Positions 45,728 to 56,321 of a stretch of 64,000 nucleotides of DNA are shown one piece after another. The position numbers and the translations under genes are program-made. The stretch is from Pseudomonas sp. GR 6-02 (lineage in GTDB: Bacteria; Pseudomonadota; Gammaproteobacteria; Pseudomonadales; Pseudomonadaceae), in NCBI RefSeq assembly GCF_001655615.1, contig NZ_CP011567.1, positions 5,031,001 through 5,095,000 on the forward strand, written 5' to 3'. Under the pieces are notes generated by a model. The model worked only from the letters and a program-made list of their open reading frames with translations, made no database searches and was not told the origin of the DNA. Within the stretch, counting starts at the first letter, position 1, and each line of letters begins with the position of its first letter.

Positions 45728-48574
45728 ATGGCGCAGCAGTATCAACCGGGGCAACGCTGGATCAGTGACAGCGAAGCCGAGCTGGGTTTAGGCACCGTTC
45801 TAGCACAGGACGGCCGCTTGTTGACCGTGCTCTACCCGGCCACTGGCGACACTCGCCAGTATGCGCTACGGAATGCGCCCCTCACCCGCGTGCGGTTTTC
45901 GCCGGGTGACTCGATTACTCACTTCGAGGGCTGGAAACTGACCGTACAGGAAGTCGACGACATTGACGGCCTGCTGGTCTACCACGGCCTCAATGGGCAG
46001 AACGAAGTGGTCACCCTGCCGGAAACCCAACTGTCGAACTTCATTCAGTTCCGACTGGCGAGCGACCGTCTGTTCGCCGGCCAGATCGACCCGCTGGCCT
46101 GGTTCTCCCTGCGTTATCACACCCTGGAACACACCAGCCGCCAGTTGCAATCGTCGCTCTGGGGCCTGGGCGGTGTGCGCGCGCAACCGATCGCGCACCA
46201 GTTGCACATCGCCCGTGAAGTCGCCGACCGCATTGCGCCGCGGGTTCTGCTGGCCGATGAAGTGGGCCTGGGCAAGACCATCGAAGCCGGTCTGGTGATC
46301 CATCGCCAACTGCTCTCGGGCCGCGCCAACCGCGTGCTGATCCTGGTGCCGGAAAACCTCCAGCACCAGTGGCTGGTGGAGATGCGCCGCCGCTTCAACC
46401 TGCAAGTTGCACTGTTCGATGAAGAACGCTTCATCGAAAGCGATGCCACCAACCCGTTCGAAGACACCCAGCTTGCCCTGGTGGCGCTCGAATGGCTGGT
46501 GGAAGACGAGAAAGCCCAGGACGCGCTGTTCGCCGCCGGCTGGGATTTGATGGTGGTCGACGAAGCGCACCACCTGGTGTGGCACGAAGACCAGGTCAGC
46601 CCTGAGTACTCCCTGGTGGAGCAGCTTGCTGAAACGATCCCGGGCGTATTGCTGCTGACCGCAACCCCGGAACAACTGGGCCAGGACAGCCACTTCGCCC
46701 GTCTGCGCCTGCTCGACCCGAATCGTTTCCATGACCTGCATGCCTTCCGCGCCGAGAGCGAAAACTATCGCCCGGTGGCCGAAGCCGTTCAGGAGTTGCT
46801 GGACAAAGGGCGCCTGTCGCCTGAAGCGCACAAGACCATTCACGGCTTCCTCGGTAACGAAGGCGAAGCCCTGCTGAGCGCAGTCAACGATGGCGATACC
46901 GAAGCCTGCGCCCGTCTGGTCCGCGAACTGCTGGACCGCCATGGCACTGGCCGCGTGCTGTTCCGTAATACCCGCGCTGCCGTGCAGGGTTTCCCGGAGC
47001 GCAAACTGCACCCGTACCCGCTGCCGTGCCCGGCCGAATACCTCGAACTGCCGTTGGGCGATCACATCGAGCTGTACCCGGAAGTCAGCTTCCAGTCCCA
47101 GCCGGACGCCAACGAAGAAGAACGCTGGTGGAAATTCGACCCGCGCGTCGAATGGCTGATCGACACCCTGAAAATGCTCAAGCGCACCAAAGTGCTGGTG
47201 ATCTGTGCCCATGCCGAAACCGCCATGGACCTGGAAGACGCCCTGCGCGTGCGTTCCGGCATTCCGGCCACGGTGTTCCACGAAGGCATGAACATCCTTG
47301 AGCGTGACCGCGCCGCCGCCTACTTCGCCGACGAAGAATTCGGCGCCCAGGTGCTGATCTGCTCGGAAATCGGCAGTGAAGGCCGTAACTTCCAGTTCTC
47401 GCACCATCTGGTGCTGTTCGACCTGCCGTCGCACCCGGACCTGCTGGAGCAACGCATCGGTCGTCTCGACCGGATCGGCCAGAAGCACGTCATCGAACTG
47501 CACGTGCCATACCTGGAAACCAGCCCGCAAGAGCGGCTGTTCCAGTGGTACCACGAAGCGCTGAACGCATTCCTCAACACCTGCCCGACCGGCAACGCCT
47601 TGCAGCATCAGTTCGGCCCGCGCCTGCTGCCGCTGCTGGAAGAGACCGACGATGGCGAGTGGAAAGCACTGATCGACGAGGCCCGCGCCGAGCGTGAGCG
47701 TCTGGAAGACGAACTGCACACCGGTCGCGACCGCTTGCTGGAACTCAATTCCGGCGGCGCGGGTGAAGGCGATGCGCTGGTCGAAGCGATTCTCGAACAG
47801 GACGATCAGTTCGCCCTGCCGATCTACATGGAAACCCTGTTCGACGCCTTCGGCATCGACAGCGAAGACCATTCGGAAAACGCGCTGATCCTCAAGCCCA
47901 GCGAAAAAATGCTCGACGCCAGCTTCCCGCTGGGCGACGACGAAGGCGTGACCATCACCTACGACCGCAACCAGGCGCTGTCTCGTGAAGACATGCAGTT
48001 CATCACCTGGGAACACCCGATGGTTCAGGGCGGCATGGACCTGGTCCTGTCCGGCTCGATGGGCAACACCGCCGTGGCGCTGATCAAGAACAAGGCGCTG
48101 AAACCGGGCACCGTGTTGCTGGAACTGCTCTATGTCAGCGAAGTGGTTGCCCCGCGTTCGCTGCAACTGGGCCGTTACCTGCCGCCGGCCGCCCTGCGCT
48201 GCCTGCTTGATGCCAATGGCAATGACCTGTCGGCCCGGGTGTCGTTCGAAACCCTGAACGATCAACTGGAAAGCGTGCCCCGCGCCAGCGCCAACAAGTT
48301 CATCCAGGCCCAGCGCGACCAGCTGACGCCACGGATCAACGCCGGCGAAGAGAAGATCACCCCGCGTCATGCCGAGCGCGTGGCCGAGGCACAACGTCGC
48401 CTGGCGGCCGATACCGACGAAGAACTGGCGCGCCTGACCGCCTTGCAAGCGGTCAACCCGACCGTGCGCGACAGCGAACTGGTTGCCCTGCGCAAGCAGC
48501 GCGAGCAAGGCCTGGCCATGCTCGACAAAGCGGCATTGCGACTGGAAGCGATTCGGGTGTTGGTGGCGGGCTAA
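45728..48574 (+). CDS. rapA: RNA polymerase-associated ATPase RapA
   Basis: 948 aa, within 20 residues of E. coli RapA. Two N-terminal Tudor-like domains (1-105), Swi2/Snf2 helicase core with '[20 protein letters not shown]' (Walker A, ~residue 176), '[13 protein letters not shown]', '[12 protein letters not shown]', then '[20 protein letters not shown]' and '[20 protein letters not shown]'; C-terminal RapA-specific domains. It frees stalled RNA polymerase after transcription rounds. Single gene with its own terminator. Confidence 0.96.
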   Translation: MAQQYQPGQRWISDSEAELGLGTVLAQDGRLLTVLYPATGDTRQYALRNAPLTRVRFSPGDSITHFEGWKLTVQEVDDIDGLLVYHGLNGQNEVVTLPETQLSNFIQFRLASDRLFAGQIDPLAWFSLRYHTLEHTSRQLQSSLWGLGGVRAQPIAHQLHIAREVADRIAPRVLLADEVGLGKTIEAGLVIHRQLLSGRANRVLILVPENLQHQWLVEMRRRFNLQVALFDEERFIESDATNPFEDTQLALVALEWLVEDEKAQDALFAAGWDLMVVDEAHHLVWHEDQVSPEYSLVEQLAETIPGVLLLTATPEQLGQDSHFARLRLLDPNRFHDLHAFRAESENYRPVAEAVQELLDKGRLSPEAHKTIHGFLGNEGEALLSAVNDGDTEACARLVRELLDRHGTGRVLFRNTRAAVQGFPERKLHPYPLPCPAEYLELPLGDHIELYPEVSFQSQPDANEEERWWKFDPRVEWLIDTLKMLKRTKVLVICAHAETAMDLEDALRVRSGIPATVFHEGMNILERDRAAAYFADEEFGAQVLICSEIGSEGRNFQFSHHLVLFDLPSHPDLLEQRIGRLDRIGQKHVIELHVPYLETSPQERLFQWYHEALNAFLNTCPTGNALQHQFGPRLLPLLEETDDGEWKALIDEARAERERLEDELHTGRDRLLELNSGGAGEGDALVEAILEQDDQFALPIYMETLFDAFGIDSEDHSENALILKPSEKMLDASFPLGDDEGVTITYDRNQALSREDMQFITWEHPMVQGGMDLVLSGSMGNTAVALIKNKALKPGTVLLELLYVSEVVAPRSLQLGRYLPPAALRCLLDANGNDLSARVSFETLNDQLESVPRASANKFIQAQRDQLTPRINAGEEKITPRHAERVAEAQRRLAADTDEELARLTALQAVNPTVRDSELVALRKQREQGLAMLDKAALRLEAIRVLVAG

Positions 48575-48602
48575 ACCGCCCTGCTCCATCGCCAAAGATG
48601 AA

Positions 48603-48629
48603 AAGGCCCGCAGCGATGCGGGCCTTTTT
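48603..48629 (+). terminator. Rho-independent terminator after rapA
   Basis: AAGGCCCGC-AGCGAT-GCGGGCCTTTTTG, a 9-bp stem with T tract 28 bp after the rapA stop. Confidence 0.88.
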
Positions 48630-48650
48630 GTTTGCCTTGTCCCGCCCGCC

Positions 48651-48681
48651 GATCATTCCCACGCAGAGCGTGGGAACGATC
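48651..48681. repeat. 31-bp palindrome between convergent genes
   Basis: GATCATTCCCACGC-AGA-GCGTGGGAACGATC. Family member; sits between rapA and the convergent MFS gene. Confidence 0.8.
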
Positions 48682-48686
48682 AATCC

Positions 48687-50036
48687 TCAGGCCGTGACCG
48701 CAGCACCCTTTGGCTCAACCACCGCCACCAACCCTTCTTTCATCCGCTTGGCATCCCGCACAAAACACCGCGATGCCAAAAACAGAAACACCATGGTGAA
48801 AAACAGCGCCACCGGGATCAGGTACATCGCGTCATGCAGGCCGACAGCCTTGAATGCCTCGGTCATCTGCTCGGCACCCGCCGAGAGTATCGCGGTATGG
48901 GCGAAGTGATCGGACAGACCGCCCACCACCACCGGCCCCAAACCACCGCCCAACAGATACAACCCGGCAAAGAACAACGCCATCGCCGTCGCCCGCAGGC
49001 GTGGTTCGACCACGTCCTGAATCGCCGTGTACACGCAGGTGTAGAAGTTGTAGGCGAATAACCACCCCAGGCTGAATACCGCGACAAATACCCCGATCTC
49101 GATCCGCCCGGCATGCAGCGCCCAAGCCGTGCACAACGTCGAAATGATCAGGCTGAACGCGGCGAACAGCAGTCGCCCGTTGGCCACCCGCTGGTGAATC
49201 TTGTCGGCAATCCATCCGCCTAATGTCAGGCCGAACAACCCGGTCACTCCGACGATCACCCCGGTCGCCACCGCCGCGTCCTGTAACGGCATCAGAAAAT
49301 AACGCTGCAGCATCGGCACCAGAAACGAGTTGCAGGCATAGGTGGCGAAGTTGAAACAAAGCCCTGCCATCACCAGCCACAGAAAAGTCGGCACCGCCAG
49401 CACTCGACGGATCGGCCGGTCCACACGCTCCTGTGAAACCTGCACGCTTTCCGCCGCGCCACGTTTCGGCTCTTTGATGAAGAACATGAAGACCGCCAGG
49501 ATCAACCCCGGCACCGCCGCGATAAAGAACGGCGCACGCCAGCTGTCGAACGCCTTCACCATCGCACCAATGGTGAAGAACGCCAGCAGCAGGCCCAGCG
49601 GCAAGCCGAGCATGAAAATGCCCATGGCCCGCGCCCGACGATGCGCCGGGAACAAGTCGCCGATCAGCGAGTTGGCAGCCGGCGCGTAACTGGCTTCACC
49701 GATGCCGATGCCCATCCGCACGATCAGGAAACTCCAGAAACTGCCCACCAACCCGTTGACCGCGGTCAGCCCGCTCCATGCCGCCAGGCCCCAGCCCATC
49801 AGTTTGCTGCGCGAGCCAGTATCGGCCAATCGCCCCAGAGGCAGGCCGGCAATGGCGTAAACGATGGTGAATGCAGTCCCGATGATCCCCAGCTGAAAGT
49901 CGCTGAGGTGCCATTCCATACGGATCGGCTCGATGATGATCGCCGGAATGGTGCGATCGAAGAAGTTGAACAGGTTGGCCAGGAACAACAGGAACAGAAT
50001 GCGCCAGGCATTCGCCGCTTGGGTCGAGTTCTGCAT
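48687..50036 (-). CDS. MFS transporter (Spinster-like)
   Basis: 449 aa with 12 membrane segments. 'LFLLFLANLFNFFDRTIPAI', 'AGLPLGRLADTGSRSKLMGW' and 'RMGIGIGEASYAPAANSLIG' match the Spinster/sphingolipid-type MFS group common in Pseudomonas. Substrate unknown; lipids or organic anions are possible. Start set at 50036 (MQNSTQ). Confidence 0.85.
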   Translation of the reverse strand: MQNSTQAANAWRILFLLFLANLFNFFDRTIPAIIIEPIRMEWHLSDFQLGIIGTAFTIVYAIAGLPLGRLADTGSRSKLMGWGLAAWSGLTAVNGLVGSFWSFLIVRMGIGIGEASYAPAANSLIGDLFPAHRRARAMGIFMLGLPLGLLLAFFTIGAMVKAFDSWRAPFFIAAVPGLILAVFMFFIKEPKRGAAESVQVSQERVDRPIRRVLAVPTFLWLVMAGLCFNFATYACNSFLVPMLQRYFLMPLQDAAVATGVIVGVTGLFGLTLGGWIADKIHQRVANGRLLFAAFSLIISTLCTAWALHAGRIEIGVFVAVFSLGWLFAYNFYTCVYTAIQDVVEPRLRATAMALFFAGLYLLGGGLGPVVVGGLSDHFAHTAILSAGAEQMTEAFKAVGLHDAMYLIPVALFFTMVFLFLASRCFVRDAKRMKEGLVAVVEPKGAAVTA

Positions 50037-50316
50037 GGGTCCGTCTCTTTTTATTGTTGTTGGGGCCGTCACTGTCCCCGGAACCTCCAATCTAGTCAGG
50101 CCCGTCAGGGCTGTCTGTCATTATTCGCAAGGCTGATATCAGCCCATGGCGCCACACATAACCTGTGGGATCAGTGCTGTCAGGAAGCCAGGTTTTTCAC
50201 CATCAGTCGCAGGCTGGAAAAATACCTCTGCGCCCCCCTTCCCAACGGCATGGCGAAGCCTAGAATAGCGGCCTTGTCTGCCCACCCCGTTCCCATTCCT
50301 CCTTTGATCATTGCCC

Positions 50317-50682
50317 ATGTCCGAAGCCAGTCCGTGTCTGAATTGCGGTGCCTGCTGTTCTCATTTCCGCGTGTCTTTTTTCTGGGGTGAATGCACCTCG
50401 GCCGGGGGCACGGTGCCTGACGAACTGGTCACGTCCATCAGCCCCAGCCGGGTGGCCATGCTGGGCACAGACTGCAAACCTGTTCGCTGTGTCGGTCTGG
50501 TGGGTGAAGTGGGCAGCACCGTGCAGTGCTCGATTTATGATCAGCGCTCCAGCACTTGTCGGGAGTTCGACGCCTCTTGGGCCAATGGCGAGGCGAACGT
50601 GGATTGCGATGCGGCAAGGGCCGCGTTCGGGCTGCCCGCCCTGCAGCCTGAATTCGAAACGCCTTTTGAGCAGATCGCCTAA
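50317..50682 (+). CDS. YkgJ family Cys-cluster (metal-binding) protein
   Basis: 121 aa with conserved Cys: 'SPCLNCGACCSHFRVSFFW', 'GTDCKPVRCVGLVG', 'CSIYDQRSSTCREFD'. This is the YkgJ/CxxCxxCC family, presumed to bind Zn or an iron-sulphur cluster. Function unknown. Start MSEASP at 50317. Confidence 0.85.
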   Translation: MSEASPCLNCGACCSHFRVSFFWGECTSAGGTVPDELVTSISPSRVAMLGTDCKPVRCVGLVGEVGSTVQCSIYDQRSSTCREFDASWANGEANVDCDAARAAFGLPALQPEFETPFEQIA

Positions 50683-50830
50683 GGCTTGGCAGCGACCGCA
50701 ATCAAGCCATTCGAAAAATATTTGACATCATTGCGCTATCATCCCTTGCGCTCCGTGTAAGCCCTCTATACTGCCAGCATTCGCCAGCGCGCATGACGCA
50801 GGCCAAGATGACTCACAGACGGGACATGCT

Positions 50831-53107
50831 ATGGAGTGGCTTGGTTTGCATTTCATGACCGGGCTGCCGGACAGCGGGCAGGTCATACTCAATTGCACCC
50901 ATAACCCGTTTCTGGTGTTGCTGGCCTATCTGGTCGCCTGCACGGCCGGTTTCGCCACGCTGGACATGACCGAGCGGGTGGGTCATGTGGAAAAGTCCGC
51001 CTCTCAACGACTCTGGCGCTGGGTCGGCGCCGGGTGTCTGGCGGGCGGTATCTGGTCCATGCACTTCATCAGCATGCTGGCGTTCCAGGTGCCGATCGAA
51101 ATCCATTACCACCTGCCCACTACCCTGATCTCGCTGTTGTTCGCCCTGACCGCCTCGTGGCTGGCCATGTACACCCTGAGCCATCCCCAACTGAATTTCT
51201 GGCAATACCTGCGGGCAGCAGTGTGGATCGGCCTGGGCATCGCGACCATGCACTACGTGGGCATGGCCGCACTGCGATCGAATGCGCTGGTCTATTACCA
51301 ACCCGCCCTGTTCGTGCTCTCCGTCGTGATCGCCATCGGTGCCAGCCTGGCTGCCCTGTTGATTTCCAGTCACTTGCGCGATGACACCGGTGCGTATCAT
51401 CTACTGCTCAAATACACCGCCAGCCTGGTGCTCGGGGCCGGCATTGTCAGCATGCATTTCACCGGCATGGCATCGCTCAACCTGGTGCTGCCCGACGACA
51501 GCCTTCAACCGCTGCCCGGCGACAACAATCACCTGCAACTGGGGCTGACAGTGGCAGTGATGGCGCTGTTGATCATCGGCAGCAGCATCAGTGCCGCACT
51601 GGCGGACAAGAAGCTGCAACGCAAGGAGTCCGACCTGCAGCGGGTCAACGCCCTGCTCGGTCAACTGGATCAGGCACGCATGTCGCTGCAACAGGTGGCG
51701 CATTACGACCCCTTGACCAACCTGCTCAACCGCCGGGGCTTCAACCAGCTCTTCGCCGAAAAACTCATCGAAAAAACCAACGAGGGCGGCATGCTCGCGG
51801 TGATATTCCTCGACATCGACCACTTCAAGCGGATTAACGACAGCCTTGGCCATGATGCCGGCGACGAACTGCTCAAAGTCCTCGCCAGTCATATCAAGGC
51901 CTCGGTGCGCAGCCACGAAGACGTGGTGGCGCGTTTCGGAGGCGACGAATTCTGCCTCCTCATCAACCTGTACGACCGTGAAGAAGCGCGGCATATGGCC
52001 CAGCGCATCATGCTGAAAATGAAGGACCCCATCGAGTTGTCCGGACGGCGCATGGTCATGACCACCAGCATCGGCATCAGCCTGTTTCCGGAAGACGGCA
52101 AAACCTGCGAAGAACTGCTGAAGAACGCCGACCTGGCGCTGTATCAGTCCAAGGGCAGCGGTCGTAACGGGTTGCACTTTTTCAGTTCCAACCTGAAAGC
52201 CCGCGCCACCCTGGAGTTGCAACTCGAAGAAGAACTGCGTCACGCCCTGCGCGAAGACTCCGGGTTGATGCTGCATTACCAGCCAATCTATGACCTGAGA
52301 ATCGGCCGAGTCACCAAACTGGAAGCGCTGGTCCGCTGGCAACACCCGGTTCACGGATTGCTGACGCCGGACCGGTTCATCGCCATCGCCGAGGCCAACG
52401 GCCTGATCGCCGAACTGGACAATTGGGTATTGCGCAAAGCCTGCGCAGACCTGGGCGAACTGTCCCGCCACGATTGCGAAGACCTCAAGATCGCAGTGAA
52501 TTGCTCGCCCCTGAACCTGGCGCGAGAAGAACTGGCCGATGAAATCGAACACGCCCTGCGCATCTACGGGGTGACGCCCCAGCGACTGGAGCTGGAGGTG
52601 ACCGAGAATGCGCTGATGGGCAATATTTCCAACACCCTGGTGTTGCTGCGGCAGATTCGCGCCCTTGGCGTTTCGTTGTCGATCGACGACTTCGGCACCG
52701 GCTATTCATCCCTGGCCTACCTCAGGCGCCTGCCATTAAACACGCTGAAGATCGACCGCTCGTTCATTCAGGACATCCCCAAGGCGACCCAGGACATGGA
52801 AATCGTCCAGGCCATTATCGTCATGGCCCACACCCTGCATTTGCAGGTCGTCACCGAAGGCGTCGAGACCCTCGAGCAATACGACTTTCTCCAACGCCAC
52901 GGCTGCGATTTCGTCCAGGGCTACCTGCTTAGCCATCCGGTGCCGCTGGCTGAGTTGCGGCCGGTACTGGCCGAAATCAACCAGCACACGCATGCCGTCA
53001 ATCCGTTGAGTCTGGCTCACGGTACAACTGCACTAACGTCGAAGGATCCTTTTCCAGGAACCCCTGCCCCCCATGGAGGCGCATCAGTTGTGCGGCCAAT
53101 CCGCTGA
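50831..53107 (+). CDS. MHYT-GGDEF-EAL cyclic-di-GMP protein (MucR-like)
   Basis: 758 aa. Residues 1-260 are a seven-span MHYT sensor with three repeats ('SMHFISML', 'TMHYVGMA', 'SMHFTGMA') that may bind copper or sense gas; then GGDEF ('ARFGGDEFCLLI', ~residue 367, motif intact) and EAL ('KLEALVRWQHP', 'EVTENAL', 'SIDDFGTGYSSLAYL', 'LKIDRSFI'). Both catalytic sites look intact, so diguanylate cyclase and phosphodiesterase activity are both possible; MucR of P. aeruginosa, with the same order, links to alginate. The last ~36 codons overlap the convergent dehydrogenase gene. Confidence 0.92.
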   Translation: MEWLGLHFMTGLPDSGQVILNCTHNPFLVLLAYLVACTAGFATLDMTERVGHVEKSASQRLWRWVGAGCLAGGIWSMHFISMLAFQVPIEIHYHLPTTLISLLFALTASWLAMYTLSHPQLNFWQYLRAAVWIGLGIATMHYVGMAALRSNALVYYQPALFVLSVVIAIGASLAALLISSHLRDDTGAYHLLLKYTASLVLGAGIVSMHFTGMASLNLVLPDDSLQPLPGDNNHLQLGLTVAVMALLIIGSSISAALADKKLQRKESDLQRVNALLGQLDQARMSLQQVAHYDPLTNLLNRRGFNQLFAEKLIEKTNEGGMLAVIFLDIDHFKRINDSLGHDAGDELLKVLASHIKASVRSHEDVVARFGGDEFCLLINLYDREEARHMAQRIMLKMKDPIELSGRRMVMTTSIGISLFPEDGKTCEELLKNADLALYQSKGSGRNGLHFFSSNLKARATLELQLEEELRHALREDSGLMLHYQPIYDLRIGRVTKLEALVRWQHPVHGLLTPDRFIAIAEANGLIAELDNWVLRKACADLGELSRHDCEDLKIAVNCSPLNLAREELADEIEHALRIYGVTPQRLELEVTENALMGNISNTLVLLRQIRALGVSLSIDDFGTGYSSLAYLRRLPLNTLKIDRSFIQDIPKATQDMEIVQAIIVMAHTLHLQVVTEGVETLEQYDFLQRHGCDFVQGYLLSHPVPLAELRPVLAEINQHTHAVNPLSLAHGTTALTSKDPFPGTPAPHGGASVVRPIR

Positions 53108-53894
53108 TCGGCGTGGCCGAACCCTGTTCGCGGGAAAACTTCACGGCGGTATCGAGATCCTTCAGCAACGTACGTACGTGCCATTTCACGGGCTCGAAAC
53201 GGCTTTCGGCCATTTGCGGCGCGAGAATCTGCAACGGTTTTGAATCGGCGAAACCACCGGCCAGCGCCTCGGCAATGAGGCTGGCATCGACCCCGGAGCG
53301 CTCGGCCAAGCTCACCACTTCAGCAATGACCAAGGCATTGCAGGCGACGATCATCTGATTGCAGGCCTTGGTCACCTGCCCCGCGCCGACCGCGCCCATG
53401 TGGGTCACGCGCTGGCCAAGGGTCAGCAACACCGGCCGCACGCGCGCCAGGTCTGCCGCCTCGCCACCAACCATGATCGCCAGGCTGCCGGCCTCGGCGC
53501 CGACCACCCCGCCGGACACTGGCGCATCGAGCCAACCCATCCCGGTTTTATTGGCCAGTGCTGTGGCCATTTCCCGCGTTGCGGTGGGCTCCAGGCTGGA
53601 AAAATCCACCAGCAACTGGCCGCTTTTCGCCCCCTCGGCAACGCCAGCCGCGCCAAACACCACCTCACGAACCACCGCGGTATCGGCCAGGCACAACATC
53701 ACCACGTCGGCGTGCTGACACAGCTCGGCCGGTGTCGCCACTTGCCGCGCACCAGCCTCGACCAGCGCTGCACACTTGGCCGGGTTGCGGTTCCACACCG
53801 TCAGCGGGTAACCGGCCGCCAACAGGCGTCGGCACATCGGCAAACCCATCAGGCCGATTCCGGCGAACCCCAGCGCAGGCAACGTTGCCATCAT
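52998..53894 (-). CDS. NAD(P)-dependent oxidoreductase, 3-hydroxyisobutyrate dehydrogenase family
   Basis: 298 aa. N-terminal Rossmann 'ALGFAGIGLMGLPMCRRLLA', catalytic region 'DAPVSGGVVGAEAGSLAIMV' and Lys in 'GAVGAGQVTKACNQMIVACN'. Similar to tartronate semialdehyde reductase and 3-hydroxyisobutyrate dehydrogenase; the substrate is not clear. Its 3' end overlaps the MHYT-GGDEF-EAL gene by 110 bp on the other strand. Confidence 0.88.
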   Translation of the reverse strand: MMATLPALGFAGIGLMGLPMCRRLLAAGYPLTVWNRNPAKCAALVEAGARQVATPAELCQHADVVMLCLADTAVVREVVFGAAGVAEGAKSGQLLVDFSSLEPTATREMATALANKTGMGWLDAPVSGGVVGAEAGSLAIMVGGEAADLARVRPVLLTLGQRVTHMGAVGAGQVTKACNQMIVACNALVIAEVVSLAERSGVDASLIAEALAGGFADSKPLQILAPQMAESRFEPVKWHVRTLLKDLDTAVKFSREQGSATPISGLAAQLMRLHGGQGFLEKDPSTLVQLYREPDSTD

Positions 53895-54045
53895 TTAGCC
53901 TCCCCTTGATTAAAGATCATCGAATATTGGCCGATTCATCATGGTTAAGGAAAGGATTCCCCCGAGCGATGTTCAGGCCAAGGCCCTGACGCTTGGGCTA
54001 CATTCGCGCTAAAAAAGACGCGAGATCCCATTCCGTGATGACTCG

Positions 54046-56289
54046 ATGACACTTGTCGCCGAGCCGACCAGTCCAGGTATATGGCGCACAATGACTTCTA
54101 AAAACAATCCGGCCACCGCGGTATCCGACCTGACCCTGAGCCCCGCGGCGAACAGCCCCTCATCGTCGAAGCCATTGCCCCCGTCGCGTCCGCTGTCGAC
54201 TCAGCAATACCTGTACTTCACCGAAACCAATACCGACCGCATCCTCGACAACCTCGACGGCCTGCGCGACCTGGTGTTCCCGCGCCCGCCCCATCTGGAA
54301 GGCGACAACGAACAGCACAACGACCAGGAATTCCCCTCGGTGTGCCTGATCGGCCTGGGCCGCTGCGGTTCGAACATCGCGCTGGACGTGGCGGAGCTGG
54401 TGTACAACGCCCGCAAGTTCTACCTCAACGAATTCAACAACGAAGACCGTCCGTCGCCGGATAAACGCTACGCCGAAAAGGGCTACAGCCCGGCGCAGTG
54501 GATTCGCAACAACCTGCGCCTGGGGCCGAACAAGGCCACCAAACCGGTATTCCTGGTGGAACCGCTGGTGATGCTCGGCGACCTGGACAAGGACATCGCC
54601 GGTCGCATCCGTTTCTCGCGCAAGGGCGAAAAAAGCGGCTTTTTGCGCGACTACAGCAAAATGAAAATCATGGACTTGTCGGAAGTCCACGCCGGTGGCG
54701 CCGGTAACGCGCCGATCCTCGGCCAGTACCTGGCCAAGATCATCCTGAACAAGGACACCCAGCGCTTCTCCAGCCCCGACTGGAAGATGATTCACTCGTA
54801 CCTGATCGACAGCTGCGGGATCAAGGCCAACCAGTCGCGCCTGTACTTCTCGATCTTCAGTGCCGGCGGCGGTACCGGTTCGGGCATGGCCTCGGAATTC
54901 GGCCTGGCCCAGCAGCACTCGTACATGAACAAGACGTTCGACACCAAGCCGATGGACGAACACGACGGCAAGAGCGGCCATTCCTTCGTCTTCGAGCCGA
55001 TCTTCACCAGCGGCATCTGCGTACTGCCGAACATTTCCGATCACCGCAGTGAAATGTCCGAAGCGCTGCACATCAACGCCGGTCGCCTGCTGTGCAAATA
55101 CCTGTCGGAAGAGTGGGACTTCTCCTACAACTTCGCCAACGAAGACAGCAGCGAAGCCAGCGTCATGGGCCGTATCCGTCCATGGAACGCGATGATGCTG
55201 ATCTCCAACGACATCATGCGTTATGCCGAAGAAAGCGATGACGGCAACATCCAGAACATCGACGTCAACGCGATGGAAAAGCACGCCAACCAGTACATCT
55301 CACAGCAGATCTTCAACATTCTGACGGCGCAGGCGGTCACCACCGACTACGACCAGAACTATTTCCGTCGCGCCGGTATCGACATCGGCGAAACCATTCG
55401 CCTGGACGCCAACGACCTGTTCATGAGCCTGGCCGGCCCGGTGGCAATTGCCTACGCCGAGTCCGTGGTGCCGGAAACCCCGCCGCCGAGCAGCGACAAA
55501 TTCAAGGTGTTCGACAAAGAGCCGCAGCGCTTGAACATCGACGATCTGTTCTTCCGTTCCATCGACCTGCCGCACTTCAACAAAGTCACTCAGGCGATTG
55601 AAGGCATCAGCCTGTTGCCAATCGAGTCCAAGCGCTACCGCGCCTCGCTCGAGCAGTACAAGAATTCGGGCTATGACGCAGCCGCCTTGCACGACCTGCA
55701 CTTCTTCAAGAACTGCTCGTCGGTGGTGTCGATCGTGTCCCTGCCTAAAGACTACAAACTGTCCTACATGGACCTGAACCGGTTGAAGACTCACCTCAAC
55801 AGTCTGTTCCCCAACACCACGCTCAAGCGTTATGCATTGGTAATCGGCGCCTCGGCCAACCTGTCGCTGACCACCCTGATCGCCAAGAGCCCATGCCTGT
55901 CGGACGACTTCCTGACGCTGATCGTGGCGTTCATCAAGCGTTGCTTCGCAAAAAATCCGTATCGCTTCGACGAAACGCTGGATAACTCGATCCTGGACTT
56001 CATCATCCATGAAGACTTCGACGAAGACCGGATCGACGACCTGCTCAACGAATTCGAAAACCCGGCGAAGATCCTCGACACCAACTGGTACGCGATCAAA
56101 CCGATGTACGAGAAGAAGTACCGCGAGCTGATCAACGACAAGGACAAGTTCGTCTCGATCAATGACATTCGTTTGTCGCGCGATTGCGTGAAGAAGGCGA
56201 TCAAGTACCTGCGCGAGATCTACCGTCACCGGATTGGCAAGACCAAGGTTATTTCGCTGAATAACCATACGGGCAAGACGGCTTATTGA
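54046..56289 (+). CDS. Tubulin/FtsZ-like GTPase (Tubulin_2 type)
   Basis: 747 aa. After a Ser/Pro-rich N-terminus (1-50), 'FPSVCLIGLGRCGSNIALDV' (~residue 97-116) corresponds to the FtsZ/tubulin first nucleotide loop, and 'FSIFSAGGGTGSGMASEFGL' (~268-287) carries the tubulin signature GGGTGSG. The rest (about 300-747) is long and unassigned. FtsZ itself is ~400 aa with a different C-terminus, so this is a separate cytoskeletal-type family. It stands alone with repeats after it. Two possible starts, 54046 and 54091 (MTSKNN), both with weak ribosome binding sites; the first is given. Confidence 0.8.
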   Translation: MTLVAEPTSPGIWRTMTSKNNPATAVSDLTLSPAANSPSSSKPLPPSRPLSTQQYLYFTETNTDRILDNLDGLRDLVFPRPPHLEGDNEQHNDQEFPSVCLIGLGRCGSNIALDVAELVYNARKFYLNEFNNEDRPSPDKRYAEKGYSPAQWIRNNLRLGPNKATKPVFLVEPLVMLGDLDKDIAGRIRFSRKGEKSGFLRDYSKMKIMDLSEVHAGGAGNAPILGQYLAKIILNKDTQRFSSPDWKMIHSYLIDSCGIKANQSRLYFSIFSAGGGTGSGMASEFGLAQQHSYMNKTFDTKPMDEHDGKSGHSFVFEPIFTSGICVLPNISDHRSEMSEALHINAGRLLCKYLSEEWDFSYNFANEDSSEASVMGRIRPWNAMMLISNDIMRYAEESDDGNIQNIDVNAMEKHANQYISQQIFNILTAQAVTTDYDQNYFRRAGIDIGETIRLDANDLFMSLAGPVAIAYAESVVPETPPPSSDKFKVFDKEPQRLNIDDLFFRSIDLPHFNKVTQAIEGISLLPIESKRYRASLEQYKNSGYDAAALHDLHFFKNCSSVVSIVSLPKDYKLSYMDLNRLKTHLNSLFPNTTLKRYALVIGASANLSLTTLIAKSPCLSDDFLTLIVAFIKRCFAKNPYRFDETLDNSILDFIIHEDFDEDRIDDLLNEFENPAKILDTNWYAIKPMYEKKYRELINDKDKFVSINDIRLSRDCVKKAIKYLREIYRHRIGKTKVISLNNHTGKTAY

Positions 56290-56321
56290 GGTCGAGCCTT
56301 TAACGATCGCAGCCTTGTGAT

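Noticed and set aside
45866..48595. 909-codon open frame antisense to rapA
   Set aside because: Mirror frame of RapA; repetitive Val/Gln/His composition, no motif and no ribosome binding site.
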